Source: Candidatus Zymogenus saltonus (GTDB lineage: Bacteria; Desulfobacterota; Zymogenia; Zymogenales; Zymogenaceae). From it: a stretch of DNA of 64,000 nucleotides. Positions 17,743 to 28,533 of the stretch are shown one piece after another (within the stretch, counting starts at the first letter, position 1; every line of letters starts with the position of its first letter). The notes under the pieces were generated by a model. It was not told where the DNA came from and did no database searches. It saw only the letters and a program-made list of their open reading frames with translations. The stretch spans positions 1 through 64,000 of the forward strand of contig JAFGIX010000040.1 in the NCBI GenBank assembly GCA_016929395.1, given 5' to 3'. The position numbers were made by a program, and so were the translations under genes.

Positions 17743-17765
17743 GCTTTTTGGGCGTCGATGATCAA

Positions 17766-19058
17766 CTAACCTCTCCTCTTTCTGCCGCTTTTTCTTTTTT
17801 CCCCTCTCTTCTTTGCGTCTGGCGGACGCCTTTTTCTTAACGGCCCGTCAACCTCTCTGCCGAAGTCATCGTCGTCCGCGACCACAAATGGGAGCTTTCC
17901 GTCGATGAGCTTCTCGATAGGCTCCAGGTAGTAGACGTCGTCCTCCGAGGCCAGAGATATGGCCGTGCCCCTCTTTCCCGCCCTTGCGGTCCTTCCTATC
18001 CTGTGGACGTAGTCCTCGGGATTCTGGGGCAGGTCGTAGTTGATGACGTAACCGACGTCCTCGATGTGAAGCCCCCGGGATGCGACGTCGGTGGCGATGA
18101 CTATCTTTATCTCCCCCCCCATGAAGCGTTCGATGATCTTAAGCCTCTTCCTCTGGGGTATATCGCCGGTCAGGGCAAACGCCTTTATTCCGTTTTCGGT
18201 CAGCCGCTCCTCTATCATCATGACCCCGCTTTTTGTGTTGGAAAAGATAAGGAGCCTTTCGGCATCGGACCTTTGGACAAGTCCTAAGAGAAGACGAAAC
18301 TTCTTCCTCTTCTCGACGTGATAGAGCGTCTGGCTGACCTCGTCCACCGTAATGCTCTCAGGGGTGGCCGATACCTCAACGGGGATTTTCATATATTCGT
18401 ATGTCGCCTCGATAACCCTGAAGTTTATCGTGGCGGAAAATAGCATCGTCTGTCTGTTTGAGTACTTGGGCAGCCTTTTCAACATAAAGCGTAAGTCCCT
18501 GATAAAGCCCATGTCGAGGAGGCGGTCCGCCTCGTCAATGACGAGAATCTCGATCCCTTTCGTCTTCAGGATGTCCTGCTTCATGTAATCGATGAGGCGA
18601 CCCGGCGTCCCGACTACGATGTCGACGCCTTTCTTGAGGCACTCGGCCTGCTTTTTATAGTCCACTCCGCCGAAGACCGCCACAAAGGTAAGATCGGTAT
18701 GGGTGCCTAATGAGCGGGCCTCTTTTTCTATCTGAACGGCCAGCTCCCGCGTGGGGGCGATTATCAAGGCCCTCGGAAGAGATGATGATTTTTCCCCGGT
18801 CTTGAGGAGCTTCTCGAATATTGTTATAAGAAAGGCGGCGGTCTTGCCCGTTCCTGTCTGGGCCTGACCGATAAGGTCGAGCCCCCCCAGGGTGTATGGG
18901 AGGGCCATCGATTGGATATTCGTCGGTTGCAAAAATCCCATATCTTTGATGCCCAAGGCTATAGAATCTTTCAAGTTGAATTCTTCAAAGGTCTTTATCG
19001 GAGGGAGGTCTAAATCCGGGGTCTTGTCGTATTCCTTAAGGAGTTGTGTGCTAGGCAT
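17766..19058 (-). CDS. DEAD-box RNA helicase (RhlE-like)
   Basis: ATP-dependent RNA helicase of 430 residues, cytoplasmic, probably in RNA decay, ribosome assembly or cold adaptation. It has the Q motif (FNLKDSIALGIKDMGFLQPTNIQ region), motif I AQTGTGKT at 66-73, PTRELA, TPGRL, DEAD, SAT, and the C-terminal ASRGLHIEDV and HRIGRTARAGKRG motifs. The last ~30 residues are a very basic Arg/Lys tail, typical of RhlE-type helicases and probably an RNA-binding extension. It is monocistronic, with a terminator directly downstream. Confidence 0.93.
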   Translation of the reverse strand: MPSTQLLKEYDKTPDLDLPPIKTFEEFNLKDSIALGIKDMGFLQPTNIQSMALPYTLGGLDLIGQAQTGTGKTAAFLITIFEKLLKTGEKSSSLPRALIIAPTRELAVQIEKEARSLGTHTDLTFVAVFGGVDYKKQAECLKKGVDIVVGTPGRLIDYMKQDILKTKGIEILVIDEADRLLDMGFIRDLRFMLKRLPKYSNRQTMLFSATINFRVIEATYEYMKIPVEVSATPESITVDEVSQTLYHVEKRKKFRLLLGLVQRSDAERLLIFSNTKSGVMMIEERLTENGIKAFALTGDIPQRKRLKIIERFMGGEIKIVIATDVASRGLHIEDVGYVINYDLPQNPEDYVHRIGRTARAGKRGTAISLASEDDVYYLEPIEKLIDGKLPFVVADDDDFGREVDGPLRKRRPPDAKKRGEKRKSGRKRRG

Positions 19059-19472
19059 ATCTTCTTTAACTATTTAACTGTAAATATCAGCTGTCGATCC
19101 AACGGTCGTGTCTTATTTCACAAATAAAATTCTGAACAACTAAAAAGAAGTGTCGCAAATTTCATTTTTATTATTTTACTCTATTCCCACCCGAAAAGCA
19201 AGCCTTTTAACAGACCTTTTTCTCGATCAAGCCGGATGGAAGAGGCCGTTGGTTGACCGTCGATAAATATCTTTATGGGGAAGCAAAGATGAAAAAGTCA
19301 CCCCCATTCAAACGCACTCGAAAGGCGTAATAGACTATTACGTGGCTTCAAAGGTCCCTAAACAAAGCCTAAATCTTAAGCGTTAAGAGACTATTCTGGC
19401 GCTTTGTCCCTCTTTTTTTCCCTGACTTTATTTTCTAAACCGGATATTCTCTATATTATATAGTGGAAATAT
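19059..19472. other. AT-rich intergenic gap
   Basis: It lies upstream of the helicase and downstream of the first patatin gene. No gene and no convincing promoter or terminator could be identified. Confidence 0.5.
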
Positions 19473-20558
19473 TTATTTACGCTTCGGTATTCTCTTGCGG
19501 GAAGTTACTATGGGGCACTTGAAGCTGACTTCAAATCCCTCATAAATCCTTCCTATCTCCTCTGGTTTATTTCCTAATATCTTTTCTCCCATCTCTTCCC
19601 CATATTTCTCGAGATCATCAATTTCGCTTGCATCATCCAAGTCGACTTTCTTTTTCAAATTAACCTGGAACCTGCGGAAATCGAGAGCTTCGAAGAAGGA
19701 ATTTACTAAAAAAACCTGTTGTTTGGCCGCCGACTGCATGAAGGCGCCAAAAACCAAATCAAACATTTTAAATAGTAACTTCTTGTTTTTACTTTTTTTA
19801 GTAAAAATTGGTGGTTCATCTCCAGTACCCAGGCTGATAAGCGTCGTCTTTTCGGGTTTCCATCCCCAAATACACTGTAGATACACGTATATCTCGTATG
19901 CGGCGAGAAAACAGGGATTATTGTATGATCCCACACCGCCGTCCATATATAGCCCGTGCTCGCCCTCGATGAAAGGGAAATATGTAGGAGCGGCGCTCGA
20001 CGCCAGAACCGCCTTAACCACGGGCCACTCTGTAAAATTCTCATCTGGCGTAAAATTCTCATCTGTATCTGGTTTCATTTCCGGCGCATTCCACGGTTTT
20101 ATATAGCGTGTTCTGTTTGATGTAATATCAAAGGTAGTGAAGACAACGTCTATTGGGGGATTTAAAGAGAAGAAATAATTCATATTTGTTCCATGACCGA
20201 TCTTCTTACTTAAAATAGTATTCAGAAGAGATTCCAGCTTCTTGTTAGAGTAGTGCTCCCCAGTAACGACCATTCTTAGAAAGGCGCTGCCTGGGAAGAA
20301 TTTTTTAAAGACATCCCTTCCTAGATTTCTGTAAAATCTGGTGAGATCTCTGGCTGGAATTCCTGCGGCCAATGCGGCGGCGATTATTGCGCCGGTGGAT
20401 GTGCCCGCGAACAGATGTACCTTTTCGTTGAGGGTATTCTTTATGTATCCAGTTTTTTTTAGATAATCCTCCAGCATCCATAGCGCCTTGGTGGCAATGA
20501 TGCCCCTTATCCCGCCTCCGTCAATTGATATTGCGACGTTTTTTTTGAATGGATCCAT
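19473..20558 (-). CDS. Patatin-like phospholipase (copy A)
   Basis: Lipid acyl hydrolase of the patatin/cPLA2 fold with a Ser-Asp dyad. From ATG 20558 the oxyanion-hole loop DGGGIRG is at residues 13-19, the nucleophile elbow GTSTG at 52-56 (Ser54), and the catalytic Asp lies in a MDGGVG segment near residue 215. There is no signal peptide, so it is probably cytoplasmic. ATG 20558 has AAGGAG at ideal spacing; a longer frame reaches 20621. It is paralogous to the gene at 22055-23071; a DUF6765 gene lies between them, all on the same strand. The N-terminal half also resembles CapV-type defence phospholipases, but no nucleotide cyclase partner is near. Confidence 0.88.
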   Translation of the reverse strand: MDPFKKNVAISIDGGGIRGIIATKALWMLEDYLKKTGYIKNTLNEKVHLFAGTSTGAIIAAALAAGIPARDLTRFYRNLGRDVFKKFFPGSAFLRMVVTGEHYSNKKLESLLNTILSKKIGHGTNMNYFFSLNPPIDVVFTTFDITSNRTRYIKPWNAPEMKPDTDENFTPDENFTEWPVVKAVLASSAAPTYFPFIEGEHGLYMDGGVGSYNNPCFLAAYEIYVYLQCIWGWKPEKTTLISLGTGDEPPIFTKKSKNKKLLFKMFDLVFGAFMQSAAKQQVFLVNSFFEALDFRRFQVNLKKKVDLDDASEIDDLEKYGEEMGEKILGNKPEEIGRIYEGFEVSFKCPIVTSRKRIPKRK

Positions 20559-20781
20559 GATTTTCTCCTTTATAAACAGTATTGAAAGCCCGCCTTTTTG
20601 AAGAACAGTGGTGTGCCTCAAGTGACTTGTTTAAAGTGTGCCCTGTCTTTCGCATGTAACAAGAACTGTCGTGTGGTCTTACAACAAAATAGTATCTTTC
20701 AATGATGATTATCAAAAATATCAATAGGCTGAAGATTTGATGTTTTTCAACCGCTCTTCGGTTTCAGAAATTTCTATTTCG

Positions 20782-21861
20782 TCACGGCAGCCTTTCGAGC
20801 ACGAAGTGTCGCTGCAGCAGTGCGGCCCTGTGGAAATGGTAAAACGGTGATAAGAAGTATTCCTTTTTCAAGGTGAATCTATTCCATCTTCTGTCGGTCT
20901 TGGAAAAGTCTTCCCAATTGTAATCTTCCTCCTTTGGTGTGTCTAATGCGGTTTTCCTCCAATCCTCCTCATTATATTTAAACTTATTGTGATCATCCAG
21001 ATCGTCAAACATATTTATGAAAAATTCTCTCCATTTATCACAGCGATCGTCAACGTCTTTTCCCTCGTACTGAAATTGTTCAAATATTTTCTCTTTGATC
21101 TTTTCCCAGGGGATATTGGGAGATTCCGGTTTTGGCTTTTCGACCTTTGACAATTCACGGTGGATCGATTCTGCAGCTTCCGTGAATACTTCCGCGTTTA
21201 AGCGAGGGGAATTATCGACGTGTGATATACTATGGTAACCCCACTTTAAAAATGCCCTGTCCGGCAGTTTCCCGGCTTCCGCATGACCGGTACAGGGCAA
21301 CGCTTTGCGCAGATTTATTTGGAAACTGGGCTTATCTTTATTTTTCTTGTATATGTAAATGCCTTTCACCTCGTTTTCAGTATCGTTCCTTCCGGAGAAA
21401 TCTTGGTGCGCCCATGTGTCCGCATAAGTGTGCAGGGCTATTCCTATGCGGCAGAGGCGAAACAGCTTAAAATCCCTTATCATGGGCTCCCAGCATTTAC
21501 ACTCCTTTTTCCCCTTGCAGGCTTCTTTTAAAAGCATTTTGGCGAAATCCGACCCCGGTTTTGTTATAAATCCAAATCCCCATCCCGGCGGCTCGTAAAA
21601 CAAAGGTGGAATAAAGTGAAAAGGAATGTATACTTTTTTTTGTTCAGACCACTTTGCTCCCAGCAACCACATTAAACCTTTGTGTGCCGTGCGCACAGGG
21701 TCTATTCTAATATTGTTTGGGGCGTTTACAGGTATCTGGGTTCCTTCCGTCGCATCGTCGACGTATTGTGACGCGTAGGCTATTGTGAGGGCGTCTTTCG
21801 AGCTGAAGCCTGCGGCCTTTGCCAGGACTCCGATACAGTAATAGTGAAAGTCCTTTTGCAT
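20782..21861 (-). CDS. DUF6765-like protein between two patatins
   Basis: A 359-residue protein starting MQKDFHYYCIGVLAKAAGF with an IAYASQYVDDATEG segment, which I associate with the DUF6765 family. It has several His/Asp-rich patches (HTYADTWAHQDFSG, WGYHSISHVD, FHYY) suggesting a zinc-dependent hydrolase fold like zinc-dependent phospholipase C proteins; this is inference from residue pattern. It has no obvious signal peptide. The flanking patatin paralogues suggest a shared lipid-directed job. Confidence 0.65.
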   Translation of the reverse strand: MQKDFHYYCIGVLAKAAGFSSKDALTIAYASQYVDDATEGTQIPVNAPNNIRIDPVRTAHKGLMWLLGAKWSEQKKVYIPFHFIPPLFYEPPGWGFGFITKPGSDFAKMLLKEACKGKKECKCWEPMIRDFKLFRLCRIGIALHTYADTWAHQDFSGRNDTENEVKGIYIYKKNKDKPSFQINLRKALPCTGHAEAGKLPDRAFLKWGYHSISHVDNSPRLNAEVFTEAAESIHRELSKVEKPKPESPNIPWEKIKEKIFEQFQYEGKDVDDRCDKWREFFINMFDDLDDHNKFKYNEEDWRKTALDTPKEEDYNWEDFSKTDRRWNRFTLKKEYFLSPFYHFHRAALLQRHFVLERLP

Positions 21862-22054
21862 CTTGCCCTCCTGTTAAATATTGATTATTAAAAAATCAGC
21901 CAGACCAAATTCCCCAAAGGTTGGAGAAAAGGCCTCCTGTTACGTAAAAGTATTGAAGGTCATCTTTTATAAAAAATGATCGAGCCTCAAGGTTCACCGA
22001 TGAATTAAGAGACCGTTTAAGCCCGCGTTTTTTTACCTCTAAGACCAGGATATA

Positions 22055-23071
22055 TCATTTCAGCTTTAAGCATTTCCCGCCGGGGTGTTGAATAGGCTCT
22101 TTTTCCTCCCAATCATTTTCCTTGATCTTCTTCCCCAGCTCCTCCCCGTACTTTTCAAGGAGCTCGATGTTTTTAGGGGAGGCGTCGTCCAGCTTTATAT
22201 ACTCTTCTATGTCGACCTGAAAGCGGCGGAAATCAAGCTCCTTGAAGAAGTTCTGTACAAGAAAAACCTGCTGGTCGTTGGAGGACTGGCGAAAGGAGTC
22301 GATGATGGGCATGATCCAGCCGAAGGCGGTTTTGGGTATATCTTCTATCGGCTTTTCTTTACCCGTTCCTATGCTTATGAGGGTGGTGTCCTTCGCATTC
22401 CAGCCGAGGCAGTATGCAAGCTCGAAGGCCGCATAGTAACAGGGATTTCCGTATGCCCCGAATCCCCCGTCCGCGTAGTGGCCGTCCACGGGGAAAAATA
22501 ATGAGGGCACCGCGCTGGACGCAAGCACCGCTTTGACAACGGTCCACTCGGTAAAATCGACCTCCTCTTTACTCTCTTTTTTGGCGATCTTCAATTCTTC
22601 TTTGGTCGGCTTGTTCCACGGCTTGATGAATCTGGTGCGGTTTTCAAAGATGTCGATGGTTGTGATGACGAGGTCTATTGGCCGCTCTCCTTGACAAAAA
22701 TCCTTCATCTTTCTGTCGCCGATGAGCCTTTTCAATTCCTCCTCAAGTACCTTATTGGTATAGCGGTGACTGCAAAACGGCCACGGTCGAAGGGGGCTTT
22801 TCTTGAACACCGAAACGCCCAGACTTGTATAGAGGTCAAATATCTTTTCGGCCTTTACCCCGGAGGCAATACACGCGGCGATTATCGCCCCTGTAGAGGT
22901 TCCCGCCACGAGATGAAAGGTATCGACAAAGGATTTATTATTCTTCAAAAGCTCAGCCTCGAGGTCGATCAACGCCCTTGCGGCCGCCACACCCTTGATC
23001 CCGCCGCCGTCGATCGATATAGCGACGTTTTTCCGAAACTTTTCCATCGGCCTTTTCTCTTGTTTGGCCAT
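22055..23071 (-). CDS. Patatin-like phospholipase (copy B)
   Basis: Second patatin-type lipase of the cassette, 338 residues from ATG 23071. Oxyanion loop DGGGIKG is at 21-27, nucleophile elbow GTSTG at 57-61 (Ser59), and the catalytic Asp lies in an ADGGFGAYGNP segment near residue 210. ATG 23071 is chosen for the GGAGG about 7 bases upstream; the open frame extends to 23113. It aligns along most of its length with copy A, including the FRRFQV and LDDAS segments near the C-terminus, so the pair arose by duplication. Confidence 0.88.
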   Translation of the reverse strand: MAKQEKRPMEKFRKNVAISIDGGGIKGVAAARALIDLEAELLKNNKSFVDTFHLVAGTSTGAIIAACIASGVKAEKIFDLYTSLGVSVFKKSPLRPWPFCSHRYTNKVLEEELKRLIGDRKMKDFCQGERPIDLVITTIDIFENRTRFIKPWNKPTKEELKIAKKESKEEVDFTEWTVVKAVLASSAVPSLFFPVDGHYADGGFGAYGNPCYYAAFELAYCLGWNAKDTTLISIGTGKEKPIEDIPKTAFGWIMPIIDSFRQSSNDQQVFLVQNFFKELDFRRFQVDIEEYIKLDDASPKNIELLEKYGEELGKKIKENDWEEKEPIQHPGGKCLKLK

Positions 23072-23413
23072 TTTTTTCCTCCTTCTGTTTATTTGGTGAA
23101 TCGAGATTCCCAAAGACTTAAGAAGGTTATAGTCTTTCCTTTCATTAAAAACCCTTGGTGCCCTTTATCCGGACGGGAGCGTTTCAACATTTCGGAGCAA
23201 GCCAGACCAGTGAGATCGGTTTTAGGTTATTCTTAGCCAATCGTAAATCCGTCGTGTCATCGTGGATATTTCGCCCTCTTTTTCGTCGACCTGTTTAGGT
23301 CCACTGTAAGCCGGTTGTCATCGAAGATATTAAGAGGAGAGACAGAAAGTTTTTTTGCCGTTACGTAACACCATCCGCCGGGCCGTTTAACGGTATAACC
23401 ATATATTTAGCAT

Positions 23414-23448
23414 AGCAAAAAGAACTATATGCTATAGTTCATTTTGCT
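23414..23448. promoter_or_regulatory. 35-bp inverted repeat (possible operator)
   Basis: AGCAAAA-A-GAACTATA, a TGC loop, then TATAGTTC-A-TTTTGCT: 15 paired bases with one A/A mismatch. No U-run follows on either strand, so an operator or structured RNA is more likely than a terminator. It lies about 340 bases upstream of patatin copy B. Confidence 0.5.
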
Positions 23449-23627
23449 TGAAAAACAATCTTAAAACATACCTGTACTGCGGGAATTTTCGATCCGAACC
23501 GGTTTTGATCTATTGTAAATTGGTAGACTAATTTATGGTTCAGGCTCAAGATGAGAAAAAGTGTGGAGCATCAACCTGTAAAATACGTGAATGAAGACAA
23601 TTATGGGGCACAAAGAAACATAATTTT

Positions 23628-23660
23628 TGACATATTAATATATAGTATATTCATATGTCA
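23628..23660. promoter_or_regulatory. 33-bp AT-rich inverted repeat
   Basis: TGACATAT-T-AATATA, a TAG loop, then TATATT-C-ATATGTCA: 14 paired bases with one mismatch. It lies 38 bases beyond the DUF1175 stop. No U-run follows, so it may be a protein-binding site or a 3' stabilising structure. Confidence 0.45.
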
Positions 23661-23697
23661 AGATAATAATGACTAAATCACAATAAATGTCGCATGA

Positions 23698-26606
<2,909 letters not shown>

Positions 26607-26636
26607 AACGATCCTCCTTCGTTATTTTGGCTGTTT

Positions 26637-27233
26637 TTAGTGGGACTCGGCCGTAAACGACTCCGGCAGTACTCCCTGCTTGAGAAGGGTGTTGCTGAAT
26701 CTGAGGCAGACTATTTCCAGGACTTTTTCCCTTTCCGCCGCAGGGACCGTCTCCATGAGCTCTGTCAGGTCGTCAAAAAAATCGTTCAGTTTTTGGTCGA
26801 CGTCCTTTTTGACTTCATCGTAGGATTTTGGCGTATCTCCCAGAGATTGCCGAAGCGTCAGATACTGCTCCCTCTCCGTTTTCAGTATGTCGTCAAGGGA
26901 GTCGACTTTTTCCTCCCCCTCCGATTCTTCACCGGATTCATCCTCGGAGTAGTAGTAGTCGTAAGTCTCGATTGGGACGTATAGGCGGTTTCGCGCCCGG
27001 ATGAAGAGCTTCCACTCCTTTTTTGTCATCTCCCCCTTCTCGAAGGCGAGATCTGGAGGCTTTGAAGCATCTTCGGAGAGTGCGGCGACGATGTCGGCGA
27101 ACACCCCCCCCTTTTTCACCTTATCTGTCGTATCCCCCGTCGGGGATACCTTTTTCTCTCCCCCGCAGGATACGATGACAATGGGCACTAAAAGCAGAAC
27201 CGGAAGAATAAATCCTCTTTTTATTGATTTCAT
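26637..27233 (-). CDS. Lipoprotein of unknown function with acidic middle
   Basis: A 198-residue protein with a signal peptide and lipobox IVSC (Cys23). A very acidic stretch (EDESGEESEGEE, about 98-109) follows a motif-free helical region, and the C-terminal half is helical and charged. Its ATG overlaps the TAA of the ABC ATPase by one base, so the two are translationally coupled. It is followed by the YfaA-like and DUF1175 genes, suggesting a four-gene envelope operon. No family is recognised. Confidence 0.65.
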   Translation of the reverse strand: MKSIKRGFILPVLLLVPIVIVSCGGEKKVSPTGDTTDKVKKGGVFADIVAALSEDASKPPDLAFEKGEMTKKEWKLFIRARNRLYVPIETYDYYYSEDESGEESEGEEKVDSLDDILKTEREQYLTLRQSLGDTPKSYDEVKKDVDQKLNDFFDDLTELMETVPAAEREKVLEIVCLRFSNTLLKQGVLPESFTAESH

Positions 27234-28135
27234 TATAACCTCCCCGAATCTGTGGCACTATTTTTTTTTATGGTACTTGTTGTCCTTTTTAAAACGGACA
27301 GGATCTCCCTTAAGGCGTCCTCGGCCTTGAAGGTATCGGTGCTGACGTCCCATCCCCTCTCCTTGAGGCGGACCAAAAGCTCCGTTACCTCCGGCATAAA
27401 GCTCCCAAGCTGTTCTTCGGCCCTTTTGTCGGAAAAGAGCTCCGAGGACGGACAATCCGCCGTGATCTTTCCGCCGCTCAGGATGATTATCCGGCCGGCA
27501 GCGTTTATAATCTCCTCTATTACGTGGGAGATCACTATTACCGTTTTACCCTTTCTGTTGAGCTCCTTTATGTTTCCAATAGTATCCGTCCTCGACTCTG
27601 CGTCGAGTCCCTGGGTGGGCTCGTCGAATATAAGGATTTCGGGATCGACTGCCAGTATCGATGCGATGGCAACCTTTCTTTGCTCACCGCTGGAAAGCGT
27701 GAAGGGGGAGCGATCCTTTAGGGCGTCATAATCGAGATTGACAAGATCGGCGGCCCTCCTCACCATCTTCTCGATCTCCTCTTCGTCGGGCTTCTCCTTT
27801 TTGTGTCTCAGGCCGAACTTCAGCTCCTTTTGAACCGTCTCCTCAAATAGTTGGTGCTCGGGATACTGAAATACCAGCCCGACCATCTCTGTTAAGGCCC
27901 CCGTCTTTTTCGTGTCCGGCCCGACAACGAAGTTCCCAACACGGACGCTCCCCTTAGTCGGGGTAAGAATACCGTTCAGGTGAAGCGCCAGGGTCGTCTT
28001 CCCGGAGCCGGTCTCCCCGATCAAGGCGATAAACTCACCCGCCTCGATATTGAGACTCACCCCGGAAAGGACCTCCTTTTCAATGGGCGTCCCCCGATTG
28101 AAGTGCTGGTACAGATCTTTGATTTCTATAAGCAT
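27233..28135 (-). CDS. ABC transporter ATP-binding protein, ECF (EcfA-like) type
   Basis: A 300-residue ATPase. Walker A GETGSGKT (about 39-46), Q-loop with YPEHQLFEETV (typical of energy-coupling-factor ATPases for vitamin or metal uptake), signature LSSGEQRKVAIA, Walker B ILIFDEPTQGLD and the H-loop ISHV are all present. The last ~60 residues exceed the usual domain. No transmembrane EcfT or substrate-binding S component is in the window, so the partner must be elsewhere. It is translationally coupled to the lipoprotein gene. Confidence 0.85.
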   Translation of the reverse strand: MLIEIKDLYQHFNRGTPIEKEVLSGVSLNIEAGEFIALIGETGSGKTTLALHLNGILTPTKGSVRVGNFVVGPDTKKTGALTEMVGLVFQYPEHQLFEETVQKELKFGLRHKKEKPDEEEIEKMVRRAADLVNLDYDALKDRSPFTLSSGEQRKVAIASILAVDPEILIFDEPTQGLDAESRTDTIGNIKELNRKGKTVIVISHVIEEIINAAGRIIILSGGKITADCPSSELFSDKRAEEQLGSFMPEVTELLVRLKERGWDVSTDTFKAEDALREILSVLKRTTSTIKKNSATDSGRL

Positions 28136-28141
28136 AAAGCT

Positions 28142-28396
28142 TTAGGACGTCTTAAGTACCGTATCTCCCGGCCTTACCCTCTCGCCTACCTTGATGCCAA
28201 CGAGCGAGCCTGTGGCGGCTTCCGCAACCTTTTTGTTGTCCACCTCCATCGACTCAACCACCTCTGTGAAGTCGGTGGTGGCGCCCCTGTAATGAAGCTC
28301 ATCCCCAACCTTAATACCTTCGGTTACCTTGATGGCGGCAACGCTCGGCTTGGCGAAGAATTTGACTATTTCACCCACCTTTACTTCTTCAGACAT
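28142..28396 (-). CDS. Small EF-Tu domain-2-like protein
   Basis: An 84-residue beta-barrel protein resembling domain 2 of translation GTPases (VKVGEIVKFFAKPSVAAIKV, KVGDELHYRG, VGIKVGERVRPGD). Such stand-alone proteins are usually annotated as elongation-factor-like, often beside U32 peptidase genes. Here it lies between selA and the ABC ATPase. It has no GTPase domain, so a direct translation role is unproven. The gene ends 6 bases before the ATPase gene begins. Confidence 0.8.
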   Translation of the reverse strand: MSEEVKVGEIVKFFAKPSVAAIKVTEGIKVGDELHYRGATTDFTEVVESMEVDNKKVAEAATGSLVGIKVGERVRPGDTVLKTS

Positions 28397-28533
28397 CGGT
28401 TTCCTCCTAAAATCAAAAACAATAGAGATATTTAGATTGGCACTTTTGATTTTACCTTTGAAACTAATATCATGTTAAAAATATCTAAACAGGCCCTGCG
28501 GCAAATCCAAGGGAGAAGACAACCCCTGCCGAT

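Larger units (their letters stand above)
17411..17765. other. Convergent intergenic region with two terminators
   Basis: No gene is supported. The region separates the plus-strand ntrYX operon from the minus-strand helicase and carries one terminator for each direction. Confidence 0.75.
23072..23697. other. AT-rich intergenic region with two long dyads
   Basis: No gene is supported. The region is upstream of patatin copy B and downstream of the DUF1175 gene. Two strong inverted repeats at 23414-23448 and 23628-23660 are listed separately. Confidence 0.6.

Noticed and set aside
19473-23071. CBASS-type anti-phage system based on the patatins
   Set aside because: No CD-NTase, Cap2 or Cap3 gene is nearby; the class III cyclase at 35.8 kb is unrelated in fold and far away.
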